From PALSA-600 sp963842335 (GTDB lineage: Bacteria > Actinomycetota > Thermoleophilia > Gaiellales > Gaiellaceae): a stretch of 64,000 bases of DNA. Shown piece after piece: positions 50,136-59,155 of the stretch (positions within the stretch are counted from its first letter, which is position 1; the number at the start of each line of letters is the position of its first letter). The notes under the pieces are model-generated. The model had not been told where the DNA came from. It did not search any database and saw nothing but the letters and a program-made list of their open reading frames with translations. Both the position numbers and the translations under genes were made by a program. The stretch is from contig CAWJGF010000011.1 in the NCBI GenBank assembly GCA_963842335.1, positions 1 through 64,000 of the forward strand, given 5' to 3'.

Positions 50136-51383
50136 CTAAGTGATCGTGAAGCCGCCGACGTCGCCCCACTGGACGTGGTGGTCGACAGTGTCTTTGTTCA
50201 CACCACGATCGTTTCGGTATCCGTAGCTGCGGTCGCAGCCCTCGGGATTCCCGCCCAGCGTCTTGCTCGAGACCCAAATGTTCCCGGCCATGTCGGCGAC
50301 GACGTCGTAGGGCTGATGCGGGAAACCGCCTCGCGTCTGCACTCGATGCGTGCGGAGGTCGTAGCGGGAGACGGTGCGATCGCCGTGGTTCACGGTCCAG
50401 ATCGCGGTCGGCGTAAATACGATCGGCCCAGGCTCGACCCCTACGGGTACCACCAACGTCGGCTTGCCGCTGCGAGGATCGAGCCGGACGAGGCTGTTCG
50501 GAACGACATGCGGCGTCGCGGTCGCCGAAGTCGAGAGAGTCACCGCCGCCACCGCAGCGGCCGCGAGGATGACGAGAACGGCGAGCGTGAGCTGCCAGCG
50601 GAAACGAAAACGCCGACGCGGAGCGCGCTCCTCCGCGACCGTGAGAGTCGGCGGCAGCACAGCCACGCGTTGCGCGAGCCCGTTGACTGTTGCGGTGCCC
50701 TCCGGCGTCTCGAGCGCCGGGTCGCGGCGGAGGATCGCCTGCTGGAGCCGTTGGAGCGCCTCGCTCGGATCGATGCCGAGGTCGTCGACGAGCGTCCGCC
50801 GCGCCTCGCCGTATGCGTCAAGCGCTTCGGCCTGCCGGTCGGCGCGGTAGAGCGCGAGCATCTGTTGCGCGCGTAGCCGTTCCCGCAACGGATACTTGCG
50901 CACGAGCAGGCTCAGCTCGCCGAGAACCTCCTCGTGGCGGCCGAGCGCGAGGTCGCAGTCGATCCGGTCCATCAGCACTGCCAGTCGCAGCTCGTCGAGC
51001 TGGGCCACCTCGTCCCGGCCCAGCGACTCGAGCGGGAGGCCCGCAAGCGCAAGGCCGCGCCAGAGCGAAAGCGCCTCCCGGAAACGCTCCGCCGCGGGGG
51101 CGGGCTCTCCCTTCGAGGCGTGCTCGCGGGCGCTCGCGACGAGAACTTGCATACGGCTGGCATCGAGCGCGTCCGGCTCGACCTGCAGCCGATAACCACC
51201 CGATGCGGTCGTGACTGGATCCTCGCCGGCGCGGCTGAGCGACTTGCGCAGCTGCGAGACGTAAACGTTGACGGCTTGGCGCGCGGTCGGCGGCGGCGCC
51301 TCCCCCCACAGATCGTCGATCAGCCGCTCGCGCGCGACGAACTCGTTCGCGTGCCGCCCTCCGGCCAGCGTCAGCACACGCAA
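50136..51383 (-). CDS. BTAD/AfsR-type regulator fused to a beta-propeller, 5' truncated
   Basis: 415 residues from TTG 51383. It starts inside the winged-helix DNA-binding domain (NEFVARERLIDDLWGE), about 35 residues short. Then comes the BTAD helical domain (QVLVASAREHASKGEPAPAA, RQAEALDAYGEARRTLVDDLGIDPSEALQRLQQAILR), one transmembrane helix (LTLAVLVILAAAAVAAVTLS) and the first blades of an NHL/YncE-like propeller (IVFTPTAIWTVNHGDRTVSRYD). The propeller is also short. Membrane-anchored SARP-like sensor by layout. Both ends suggest a remnant; possibly expressed. Confidence 0.75.
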   Translation of the reverse strand: MRVLTLAGGRHANEFVARERLIDDLWGEAPPPTARQAVNVYVSQLRKSLSRAGEDPVTTASGGYRLQVEPDALDASRMQVLVASAREHASKGEPAPAAERFREALSLWRGLALAGLPLESLGRDEVAQLDELRLAVLMDRIDCDLALGRHEEVLGELSLLVRKYPLRERLRAQQMLALYRADRQAEALDAYGEARRTLVDDLGIDPSEALQRLQQAILRRDPALETPEGTATVNGLAQRVAVLPPTLTVAEERAPRRRFRFRWQLTLAVLVILAAAAVAAVTLSTSATATPHVVPNSLVRLDPRSGKPTLVVPVGVEPGPIVFTPTAIWTVNHGDRTVSRYDLRTHRVQTRGGFPHQPYDVVADMAGNIWVSSKTLGGNPEGCDRSYGYRNDRGVNKDTVDHHVQWGDVGGFTIT

Positions 51384-51401
51384 CTCGCACAGCCGCCCTA
51401 G

Positions 51402-51575
51402 TGACGACGACGATCAAGGTCACAACCTATAACTCCAGTTACCACCTCAGCGCGAAAACCGCACCGCGAGGCGTCGTGATCTTCGAGGTCACAAACAGCG
51501 CCGTCTTCGGTCACGACTTCAGCATCAACGGCCACACGACGAGGGTGCTCAAGTCGGGTCACCTTCCTCAAGCCG
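51402..51575 (+). pseudogene. Cupredoxin-like domain remnant; gap 51401-51941
   Basis: TIKVTTYNSSYHLSAKTAPR then GVVIFEVTNSAVFGHDFSIN and TTRVLKSGH match the first half of a plastocyanin-like domain, including the first His ligand in GHDF. The segment with the Cys-His-Met ligands is lost after a frame change near 51575. It is head to head with the truncated BTAD gene. Further on, GGAGGAGAGG before ATG 51837 starts only a 15-codon frame, perhaps the start of another lost gene. Confidence 0.55.
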
Positions 51576-51941
51576 GGCCACGATGGACATGCCGAGCCGC
51601 ACCGTCTACACGGTCGACGCCTCAACCGGCGGCGACGCCGGGGCCGTCCACACGAGCGGACTTCAGTTCGTCCCCGGCTGGCAACCCCGCGGCAGCGGCG
51701 ACGGCGGCGCCTGAGTCGACAACCGCCACGATCGCGCCTGCTTTTACCGCCACGCTCCACCCTCGACAGTGACGGCGCACAGACCCGAGCAACCACTGGC
51801 GGCCATGCCTCGCATCGACAAACGGGAGGAGAGGACATGAAGAAGCTTTCTAATCCAGTCCCACGGCATCGATGTTGGCCCTAGCCCGGATCAGTTCTTC
51901 GGCGCGGTCGAGACCCACCCCAACGGGAAAGGAGAAAACAG

Positions 51942-52466
51942 ATGAATGGCAAGGCGCTCATGCTCATTCGCACCACGTCGATCGCCTTCGGGTACGGGTC
52001 AGCCTGGATTGGGGCGTACGACGCCGGCGGGAGCTGGCTGGCGATCATCGGCGCGGGTTCGATCAGACCCGAGTGGATCCGTCTCTTGCGAGGTGAGAGC
52101 TGCGGCCCGCCGTACGATCCGGGGCCCTACGGGGCGCCATTGGTCGCCACCGGAGCCGGAAGCGTCTGGGTTCTCACCTGCGGTCAGAGCAACCAGCAAC
52201 AGCTCATCAAAGTCGATCCTGAGACGCATCGCATCGTCAAGCGGACCTCCGTTTCGAACCTGGATCCAGCGAGCTTCCTGGCTGTCGGCGCCGGCTCGCT
52301 CTGGCTCGCCGGGGCGTCGGTCTCGGAGATCGACCCGGTGACCAGCAGGGTCGTGCGCACGATTCCGGTGGGCAGCAGAACGAAGACACCGTGCGGAATC
52401 GCCGCTACACAGCACGCCATCTGGGTCGCTATCGGCGACGCCTACTGCGACACCATCGGCCAATAG
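51942..52466 (+). CDS. Beta-propeller fragment (YncE/NHL-like), unknown function
   Basis: 174 residues from ATG 51942 with AAGGAG upstream. Repeated blade pattern: TSIAFGYGSAWIGAYD, VATGAGSVWVLTCGQSN, AVGAGSLWLAGASVSEIDP, ATQHAIWVAIGDAYCD. Similar in type to the propeller of the BTAD regulator at 50.1 kb, so it may be the missing half, displaced and inverted. No signal peptide; about three blades, too few to close a propeller. Confidence 0.5.
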   Translation: MNGKALMLIRTTSIAFGYGSAWIGAYDAGGSWLAIIGAGSIRPEWIRLLRGESCGPPYDPGPYGAPLVATGAGSVWVLTCGQSNQQQLIKVDPETHRIVKRTSVSNLDPASFLAVGAGSLWLAGASVSEIDPVTSRVVRTIPVGSRTKTPCGIAATQHAIWVAIGDAYCDTIGQ

Positions 52467-52582
52467 TCCTGGTATGGATCAGTTGGGGAAGTGAGCCCGG
52501 AACCGGGTCCCAGTAGTCACCACCTGAATCAGCAACTTCCACGCGGTAATCGATCGTGCGACCCTGCCGAGTTAGAAAGGAT

Positions 52583-52900
52583 CTAGGCGGGTCTACGGTG
52601 TTCAGATGATGCAAACAGCGTGATCCCAATTGCCGCGAGCGCGACCGCGACGAGGAATTGAATGACCCACCCAACGTCGAAGAGGTTCGCGAGGATGCCG
52701 CCGAGAAGGCTCGCGGCGATTCCGACCAGCGTGGTTGCGAGCAGGCTGATGTCGTGTCTGCCAGGGAGGACGAGTCGCCCAAGCGCCCCAATGACCAGGC
52801 CGGTGAGGGCCAGCCAGAGCAGCGAGAACGCCAAGCCGACGAGCGAGCCTGCCAGCAGTAGGACAAGGATGATGATGACCAAGACGAGGACGATCGACAC
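52583..52900 (-). CDS. GlsB/YeaQ/YmgE-family small membrane protein
   Basis: 105 residues from GTG 52900. Three to four hydrophobic segments: VSIVLVLVIIILVLLLAGSL, then SLLWLALTGLVIGALGRLVLPG with the family's GALGRLVLPG and LLATTLVGIAASLLGGILAN. Stress-associated transglycosylase-associated-protein family, function unclear. It follows the deiodinase-like gene by 56 bases and may share its transcript. Confidence 0.8.
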   Translation of the reverse strand: MSIVLVLVIIILVLLLAGSLVGLAFSLLWLALTGLVIGALGRLVLPGRHDISLLATTLVGIAASLLGGILANLFDVGWVIQFLVAVALAAIGITLFASSEHRRPA

Positions 52901-52956
52901 GTTGCGGACGCTAGCGAAGTCGAGAAGAACTCGCGAGTGCGCTCTGTTGATGCGGA

Positions 52957-53499
52957 TCAGCCTGACGCGCTGGCGTGCACCAGCTCGTGCTCGATCGCCC
53001 GCGCGAGCTCGTCCGGCTTGAAACCGAACGGCCCTTCTCCACCCTGATAGGCGATCCGGCCGTCGGTGGCGATCAGGTAGAGCCGGTCCGGCCAGCCGCC
53101 ATAGGCGGACGCAACGGCGTTGTCGATCCCGTCGACCACCGTGAGCATGTTCATCTTCAGGTTGACGGCGCAGGTCGCCGCCACCGCGCACCGTTCATCA
53201 CCGGTGGTCGGCTCGTGCACGGCGATCCCGGAGCGGCGGTTCTCAGGGAGGATCCACCCTTCCTCAGGGTGCGCCTCGCGAATGTAGACGGCCAGGAACC
53301 GCACGCTGCCGCTGTGCCGCGTGGCCAGTTCCTCGAGCGTCCCAACCTGGGCGCGAAAAGGCGGTCAGGTATACGAGCCGAAGACCAGCGCAACGGGCTG
53401 CTCCGCCAGCAGCGCGCTGAGCTGGACCGTTCCGCCGCCATCCACGCGGGCGAGCTCGAAGTCGGGGGCGCGGTCGCCCACCGCGACCTTTGCAGTCAT
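52957..53499 (-). CDS. Deiodinase-like selenoprotein with in-frame TGA (Sec) codon
   Basis: From ATG 53499 the frame reads DRAPDFELARVDGGGTVQL, ALLAEQPVALVFGSYT, TGA (53367-53365), PPFRAQVGTLEELA, then FLAVYIREAHPEEGWILPEN to the stop; 180 residues if the TGA is read as Sec at position 45. Iodothyronine deiodinases have FGSxTUPPF with Sec at this exact place and VYI-EAHP-DGW later (established knowledge). Thioredoxin-fold redox enzyme; substrate unknown. A hairpin with a GGU loop follows the TGA. Conventional calling would start only after the TGA. The true start may lie upstream: the frame is open beyond 53499 and resembles coding sequence. Confidence 0.82.
53337..53354 (-). promoter_or_regulatory. 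Candidate bacterial SECIS hairpin
   Basis: On the minus strand GCGCCC pairs with GGG-A-CGC (one bulged A) around the loop AGGTT. The loop GGU is 17 or so bases after the TGA. Bacterial SECIS elements need a stem-loop just downstream of the UGA with G and U in the apical loop for SelB binding. Confidence 0.6.
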
Positions 53500-53883
53500 C
53501 AGATTGCGGTAGTCCTCGCTTGCGAGGACGTCCTGAAGAGTCAGCGGCGAGTCGTCGGGCGCGTTGCTGCGGCCGTGACGGATCTGCGACGCAGCATGCC
53601 GCGAACCGACCAGCGCGGGTCGACCGGGCTGCCCCGCGAAACGGTTCGCATGTAGCCGAGGATGTCCCGTGGCGACGGCACAACCCTGAGACTAGCCAGC
53701 CCACCCGGTCAGCGATACAGCCAAGCGGCGCCCGCCCGCAGCTCGCTCAGTAGGGTCCGATCCGATGCTGTGCGCGACGGGAATGAGAAGGGCGAAGGGG
53801 GTGAACGCGTTGACTCGACGCTGGGTGATTTCTGTCTCGACCGCTCGGTGCGAGCGGCGCGTTGATCGCGACCTGCTGGCCGG

Positions 53884-53979
53884 ATGAACAGCAACCGCGT
53901 GCGTCGCCTACGCGCCGCCGGCTTCGATCGCGCAACCGCGACCCGCCTCTCCGAGCTCCACACCCCGAATCTCATGTGA
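53884..53979 (+). CDS. Possible 31-residue peptide; gap 53500-54027 otherwise unassigned
   Basis: ATG 53884 begins NSNRVRRLRAAGFDRATATRL and ends LHTPNLM. It is amphipathic and could be a small protein or the tail of a lost one. No ribosome site. The part 53500-53700 probably contains the N-terminal extension of the selenoprotein on the minus strand (LQDVLASEDYRNLM in frame). Confidence 0.25.
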   Translation: MNSNRVRRLRAAGFDRATATRLSELHTPNLM

Positions 53980-54027
53980 CGCTCTCTCCATTTGCCCTTT
54001 CCGAATGGGTCTGTAATACTGAACTCA

Positions 54028-54341
54028 ATGGTTCAGTATTCGACCTCCGTCGACCGCGCGTTCGCGGCACTCGGCGACCCGACCCGGCGCGCCGTGCTCG
54101 AACGGCTCGGCGGCGGCAGCGCGACGATCAGCGAGCTCGCCGAGCCGTTCGGCATGTCGCTGACCGGGATGAAGAAGCACATCCGGCTGCTCGAGGAGGC
54201 GCGAAGCTCGTCGACGACGGAGAAGGTCGGCCGGTCCGCAGGTGCATGCTCGCGCCCTACGCCTTCGAGGGCATCAGCACGTGGCTGCAGCGGCTCGACC
54301 GCTTCGCGCAGGTCGTCGAACGGACGAAAGGAGCACGATGA
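54028..54341 (+). pseudogene. ArsR-family regulator, one frameshift
   Basis: First frame from ATG 54028: STSVDRAFAALGDPTRRAVL and ISELAEPFGMSLTGMKKHIR, a standard ArsR winged helix. Near 54198 the frame changes and continues KLVDDGEGRPVRRCMLAPYAF to ERTKGAR. Adding one base in GAGGCGCGAAG restores about 105 residues. Four-base overlap with the SRPBCC gene: the common pair in which ArsR controls an AHSA1-domain partner. Confidence 0.8.
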
Positions 54342-54763
54342 GCACCACCGTCACCACCCCGAACGAGCTCGAGATCCGCGTCGAGCGGATCTTCGACGCA
54401 CCGCGCGCGCACGTCTTCTCCGTCTGGACGGATCCGGAGCTGATCCCCGAATGGTGGGGCGACGGCACCGTCGTCGAGGAGATGGACGTCCGTCCCGGCG
54501 GCACCTACCGGTTCCGAACCGCCTTCGGCGTCGTCGAGGGCGAGTTCCGCGAGGTCGAGCCGCCCGAGCGCCTCGTGCAGACGTTCCAGAACCATCTGCA
54601 GACGCTCGAGTTCGAGGATCTCGGCGAGCAGACGAAGCTGACGCAGACGATGCGCTTCGAGACGACCGAGCAGCGGGACACGACGATGCAGTACGGCGTC
54701 GAGGAAGGCGCGAAGGCAGGCTTCGCTCGCGTCGACGCGCTGCTGGAGAAGATCGCGGCATGA
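54338..54763 (+). CDS. SRPBCC/AHSA1-domain protein
   Basis: 141 residues, intact. IRVERIFDAPRAHVFSVWTD at the start, ELIPEWWGDGTVVEEMDVRPGG, then FREVEPPERLVQTFQN and the long C-terminal helix GAKAGFARVDALLEKIAA. Hydrophobic ligand-binding fold; role unknown. ATG overlaps the ArsR stop as ATGA. Confidence 0.92.
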   Translation: MSTTVTTPNELEIRVERIFDAPRAHVFSVWTDPELIPEWWGDGTVVEEMDVRPGGTYRFRTAFGVVEGEFREVEPPERLVQTFQNHLQTLEFEDLGEQTKLTQTMRFETTEQRDTTMQYGVEEGAKAGFARVDALLEKIAA

Positions 54764-54791
54764 GAAACAAGTCTGTGGTGATACTGAGGGA

Positions 54792-55225
54792 ATGCGTGTC
54801 GTTCCTTCAGAGCGCCACCTGTTGCGGGCCAGAGACCTGGTCGATGCCCGCTACACGGAGCCGCTCGAGGTCGCCGACCTCGCCCGCGCCGCCGGCCTCT
54901 CCCGCGCGCATTTCAGCCGTGAGTTCAAGCGCTCATTCGGCGGGTCGCCAATGCGTCCCTGCTGACCCGCCGGCTGGAGCGAGCCGCGTCGCTGCTTCGC
55001 GGAACCGATCACTCCGTCGCGTCGATCTGCTTCTCGGTCGGCCTGCGGAGCGTCGGCTCGTTCACCACGAGCTTCACCCGCACGAACAGCATGACGCCGA
55101 CCGCTTACCGCGCCTCGTTCCCGCCGGCATCCCGGTACGCGCTGATCCCGAGCTGCGCCCTGCGGGCACACGGCCGCCCGCAAAACCGCACATTTCGAGA
55201 AGACGCCGCTGCAGAACGGCCCTAG
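54792..55225 (+). pseudogene. AraC-family regulator, one frameshift
   Basis: ATG 54792 frame: VPSERHLLRARDLVDARYTE, VADLARAAGLSRAHFSREFK (first helix-turn-helix), ending at a TGA near 54963. The next frame goes on LLTRRLERAASLLRGTDHSV and ICFSVGLRSVGSFTTSFTR (second helix-turn-helix). One missing base near 54951 accounts for the break. About 145 residues in all. Usually paired with a VOC gene, as here. Confidence 0.8.
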
Positions 55226-55260
55226 CATCGAGCGAGTCAATTCGTCAAGAAAGGGGAACC

Positions 55261-55690
55261 ATGGTCAAGATTTGATTCGCCGGAGTCTGGGTGCACGACC
55301 AGGACGAGGCACTCGCCTTCTATACCGAGAAGCTCGGCTGGGAGCTGCGCGCCGATGTGACGCTGCCCGAGTTCGGCAACTACCGCTGGCTGACGGTCGG
55401 CCCGCCCGGCCAGCAGGACATCTCGGTACTGCTGAACGCGATTCCGGGGCCGCCCGTCGTCGACGGGCCGACCGCCGAGCAGATCCGAAGCGTGATGGCC
55501 AAGGGCTGGGGCGGGAACGTGCTCCTGACCACCGACGACGTCTACGCGACCTATGAGCTGCTGAAGGGACGAGGCGTCGAGTTCACAGAAGCGCCCGAGG
55601 AGCTGCCCGTACGGGATCGACTCGGGGTTCCGCGACCCGTCCGGCAATCAGTTCCGGCTGACCCAGGTGCGCGAGCCCGCGGTGGTCTGA
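55261..55690 (+). pseudogene. VOC-family (glyoxalase-fold) protein with early TGA and frameshift
   Basis: Starting MVKI, then TGA at codon 5, then FAGVWVHDQDEALAFYTEKL and the VOC pattern LGWELRADVTLPEFGNYRWL, VYATYELLKGRGVEFTEAP. Near 55611 an extra C changes frame; without it the end reads YGIDSGFRDPSGNQFRLTQV. GGGAACC precedes the ATG. A GTG at 55291 could start a shortened product. Second member of an AraC-VOC pair. Confidence 0.75.
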
Positions 55691-55791
55691 GTGCGCCGAC
55701 CGGTCGGCGGAAGCGGTCGCCCGCTCCGCCGGCCGGCGAACGGCCGCGGACGAGCCGGGCTATTGACCTCTGACGCACTAACCTTCCTTCC

Positions 55792-56622
55792 TTGGCCGCC
55801 AAGGCGAGTTCCTACGATCTCCTGAACGAGCTGCGCGTACCTGCAGGCTCCAGGCCCCGCCTCGACGACCTCGCCGCCGGCGCGCGAATCGACGCTGCCG
55901 GCAAGCAGCACGGGCTCGACCGGCTCGAGTTGCTCGTTCAGCGGCTCGGCGCGCTGCATCTGCGGCTCTTCGCCGAGTCGACCCGCTCCGTTCTGCTCAT
56001 CCTCCAGGGCATGGACGCGTCGGGCAAGGACGGCACCGTCCGAACCGTCTTCACGGGCGTCAATCCGCAAGGCTGCCGCGTCGAGTCGTTCAAGGCGCCA
56101 TCCACCGCGGAGCTTGCGCACGACTACCTCTGGCGGATCCACAACCTCTGCCCGGCGCGCGGCGAGATCGTGATCTTCAACCGATCGCACTTTGAGGACG
56201 TGGTCGCCGTCCGCGTGCGCAAGCTCGTGGAGAAGAGCGTATGGAAGCGCCGGTACGAGCACATCCGTTCGTTCGAGCAGATGCTCACGGACGAGGGCAC
56301 CACTGTCATCAAGGTCTTCCTGCACGTCTCGCGCGACGAGCAGCGTAGACGGCTGCAGGAGCGTCTCGACAATCCCGAAAAACGTTGGAAGTTTCGAGCC
56401 GGAGATCTCGACGATCGCGCCCTCTGGGACGACTTCATTCGCGCCTACGAGGACGCCCTGCAGGAGACTTCGACGGACTCCGCGCCCTGGTACGTCGTAC
56501 CCGCTGACCACAACTGGTCACGGAACCTCGCCGTCGCTGAGATTCTCGTCGCCGCGCTCGAGCAGCTCGACCCGAGGTTGCCGGAGCCCGACCCACGCAT
56601 CGTGGAAGCGCAGATCGTCTGA
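55792..56622 (+). CDS. ppk2: Polyphosphate kinase 2 (PPK2) family protein
   Basis: 276 residues, TTG start. P-loop LLILQGMDASGKDGTVRTVF, lid region VNPQGCRVESFKAPSTAELAHDYLWRIH, Walker B-like IVIFNRSHFEDV, and KVFLHVSRDEQRRRLQERLDNPEKRWKF. Transfers phosphate between polyphosphate and nucleotides; the single-domain class I/III layout acts on NDP or NMP. Intact within a region where many neighbours are broken. Confidence 0.95.
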   Translation: MAAKASSYDLLNELRVPAGSRPRLDDLAAGARIDAAGKQHGLDRLELLVQRLGALHLRLFAESTRSVLLILQGMDASGKDGTVRTVFTGVNPQGCRVESFKAPSTAELAHDYLWRIHNLCPARGEIVIFNRSHFEDVVAVRVRKLVEKSVWKRRYEHIRSFEQMLTDEGTTVIKVFLHVSRDEQRRRLQERLDNPEKRWKFRAGDLDDRALWDDFIRAYEDALQETSTDSAPWYVVPADHNWSRNLAVAEILVAALEQLDPRLPEPDPRIVEAQIV

Positions 56623-56673
56623 AGCCGCCCCTCCGACCTCGGCGGCCCAGCCGGCGCGGCTACGGTGCAACGC

Positions 56674-57084
56674 GTGAGCGATTTCAACCGCGCGATCATC
56701 GACGAGTTCCGGGCCAACAGCGGCCGCGTGGGCGGTCACTGGGAAGGCCGCGACCTGCTGCTCTTGACGACGGTCGGCCGCAAGAGCGGTCGCGAGCACA
56801 CGACACCTGTCGTGTTCACGCGTGCCGGCGATCGCCTGCTTGTCTATGGGTCGAAAGGTGGCGCACCGACGCATCCCGACTGGTACCTCAACCTCCTCGC
56901 GGAGCCGCAGGTGACACTCGAGGTCGGAACGGATCGATATCGCGCGATCGCAACGCCGCTCGAGGGCGAAGAACGCGATCGGGAGTTCGCAGCCCAGGTC
57001 GCGCGCAACCCGACCTTCGGCGACTACGAGCAGGGCACCGATCGCGTCATACCGGTCGTCGCACTCACGCCTGAGCAGAGCTGA
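56674..57084 (+). CDS. Deazaflavin (F420)-dependent nitroreductase-family protein
   Basis: 136 residues from GTG 56674; GTG 56665 also possible. DDN/AclJ-like split-barrel: FNRAIIDEFRANSGRVGG, LLLLTTVGRKSGREHTTPV (F420 phosphate-binding GRKSG) and HPDWYLNLLAEPQVTLEVG. Reduces quinones or nitro compounds with F420H2; the substrate is unknown. Second F420-type enzyme of the window. Confidence 0.92.
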   Translation: MSDFNRAIIDEFRANSGRVGGHWEGRDLLLLTTVGRKSGREHTTPVVFTRAGDRLLVYGSKGGAPTHPDWYLNLLAEPQVTLEVGTDRYRAIATPLEGEERDREFAAQVARNPTFGDYEQGTDRVIPVVALTPEQS

Positions 57085-57136
57085 CTTCGCGACGCCCCCA
57101 TCCGTGGAAGACTGCACTCATGTTCGAGGTGACTCG

Positions 57137-57682
57137 GTGAGCGGCCCGCAAGGCCCGATCGATCCGGTGCTCGCGGCTGAGCGCCCGATCGACCCCGGCG
57201 TCACCATCGGCCACGTGCACCTCCGCACCGCCGACATCGACCGCGTCCGCGCCTTCTACGTCGACCTGCTGGGCTTCGGCGTCGTCGCCGAGCACCGGGA
57301 CGTGCCCGGATGGGGCACCACCGGCGACATGCTCTTCGTCGCCGCCGGCGGCTACCACCACCACCTCGGATTCAACACGTGGAAGTCGGGCGGCGGGCCG
57401 CCGCAGCCCGACGGCGTCGCCGGGCTGCACCACGTCGCGATCCGCTACCCCACCCGGGCCGGCCTGGCCGACGCCTACCGGCGGCTGCTCGACGCCGGCT
57501 GGCCGCTGCGCCAGTGGACAGACCACGGCACGCACGAGGCGCTGTACCTGTCCGATCCGGACGGGAACGACCTCGAGCTGTGCTGGAGACGGGCGTTCGA
57601 CGAGTGGCCGCGCTGGGGATCGGCTGACGCACCCGCGATCGACGCGCCGTTCGATCTCGAGACGCTGCTCGCAGACCGCTGA
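57137..57682 (+). CDS. VOC-family dioxygenase/glyoxalase-like protein
   Basis: 181 residues from GTG 57137 (GTG 57104 also in frame). Two beta-alpha-beta-beta-beta modules. Likely metal ligands: His in IGHVHLRTADIDRVRAFYVD, His in GVAGLHHVAIRYP, and Glu in DPDGNDLELCW. Resembles catechol-2,3-dioxygenase-type VOC proteins; reaction undetermined. Intact. Confidence 0.9.
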   Translation: MSGPQGPIDPVLAAERPIDPGVTIGHVHLRTADIDRVRAFYVDLLGFGVVAEHRDVPGWGTTGDMLFVAAGGYHHHLGFNTWKSGGGPPQPDGVAGLHHVAIRYPTRAGLADAYRRLLDAGWPLRQWTDHGTHEALYLSDPDGNDLELCWRRAFDEWPRWGSADAPAIDAPFDLETLLADR

Positions 57683-57737
57683 CGGCCAGAAGCGGATCGC
57701 CGAGCGCCCCCAGCGCTGAGGCGGAGTTCTTTGCCGT

Positions 57738-59016
57738 CTAAGCCGGGAGCCTGCGGACGGCGATCTCCCGCGCGCGGCTCGACGTCTCGCCGTGGCCGGT
57801 CACGGCGACGAGGAAGGGCTCCCGTTCGACCACGACGAGACGGGTGTCGGTGAGGGCGGGCGCAACAGGAATCGAAGCCGCAGAAGCACCAGCACCGGCA
57901 GGACTGCTCCGGCGAAGAGAAGCGCAGCCGTCGTCCCCGAGACGGCGATCAGCAACGAAACCGCAACGGAACCGGCACCCCACGCAGCCATCGCGAGTCC
58001 CTCCTTGAACGCGAACACCCGCGCGAGCAGATCCGTCGAGGTGACGCGCTGCAGGAGGGTCTGGCCGGTCACCTCGAGAAGGCTGCGTGAGACACCCGCG
58101 ATCGCCGCCACCGAGAAGGCGACGAGGACGGAAGTCGCGAGACCGAGGACGATGAACCCGACCCCGGCGAACGCCCCCGCGCCGAACAGCACGGGCACCA
58201 AGCGTGCACGTCCGACGAGGGTGAGCGAGGCGATCGCGCCGACCACCGCGCCACGCCGTGCGTCGCGGTCAGGTAACCGGCACCTGACGCACCGATCCCG
58301 AGCGCGCCGAGCGACAGAATCACCGCCAGAGCACGAGCACCACCTCCGTCGGCGCTTCGGCGTGAACGAGGGCACGCCCGCCCTCGCCCAGTTGGCGAAC
58401 CTCATCGCGGAGACCCGCCGTCACGTCGCGGGCGAGCGGCGGGACGAGGCGGCGCAGAGGGAAGACGAGCAGCGTCGCGCCCGCAAGCGCAAGCGCTCCG
58501 GCTGCGTACACGGCCCCGGGCGTGGAGAAGACGAGAATGACACCGGCGAGCGCCGGCGCAAGCACCAGGCCGACGCTCAGCACCCAGCCGGTGACGGCGT
58601 TGAGCACGACGAGTTGCTCCGTCGTCCGAGCGACACCCGGAGCCACCACCGCAGAGGTCGGATGGGTGACCGTCGAGACCGTGGCTGTCAGCGCAGCGAG
58701 CACAGACACGAGCGGCGGTGGCGCGCCGGCCAGAAGAGCACCTGCGGCCGCCCCCATCGCGATCGCCTGAGCGGCGTACGCACCGAACAACACTCTGCTC
58801 GCGCCGAGGCGGTCGATCAGCGGTCCTGCGGCCGGCGCGAACAGCGCGGTCGGGATCAAGATCCCGAACGAGACGAGGCCCGCGGCCGTGCCGCCCCCCG
58901 TGGTCGAACGCGTAGACCAGGATGCCGACCCAGGGGCCGAACTCCGCGAGACGGTACAGAGCCAGCGCTAACGCAATCCGACGCATCGTCCGATCACGGG
59001 TCAGAGCCAGAACCAT
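57738..59016 (-). pseudogene. MFS transporter broken by several frameshifts
   Basis: Pieces in three frames form one major facilitator: ALTRDRTMRRIALALALYRL then FGPWVGILVYAFDHGG, next frame ALFAPAAGPLIDRLGASRVL through VYAAGALALAGATLLVFPLR, then ILSLGALGIGASGAGYLTAT, then ASLTLVGRARLVPVLFGAG and VFAFKEGLAMAAWGAGSV, and a last piece LVVVEREPFLVAVTGHGETS. Breaks fall near 58897 (C6 run), 58325, 58255 and 57870. Together about 420 residues and 10-12 helices. Sequence errors or decay. Confidence 0.75.
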
Positions 59017-59155
59017 CGATCGAGAGCATGCCACCCGCATCAAAAATGACCCATCTGCGTCAGTGGAGAAGCGCGGGCCGCGCTGTTAGAAAGTTAATTA
59101 TGACTGTTCTGCTGGCGGGCGGGCACGGGCCGCTCACGAAGGACGCGGGAGCGAG

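Noticed and set aside
38413..53499. Haloperoxidase and deiodinase-like gene as one halogen-metabolism operon
   Set aside because: They are 13 kb apart with terminators and unrelated genes between them.
55261..55290. TGA at codon 5 of the VOC gene as a second selenocysteine
   Set aside because: No redox motif at this place, no hairpin with a GGU loop seen after it, and the gene has another frameshift; a point change or error is likelier.
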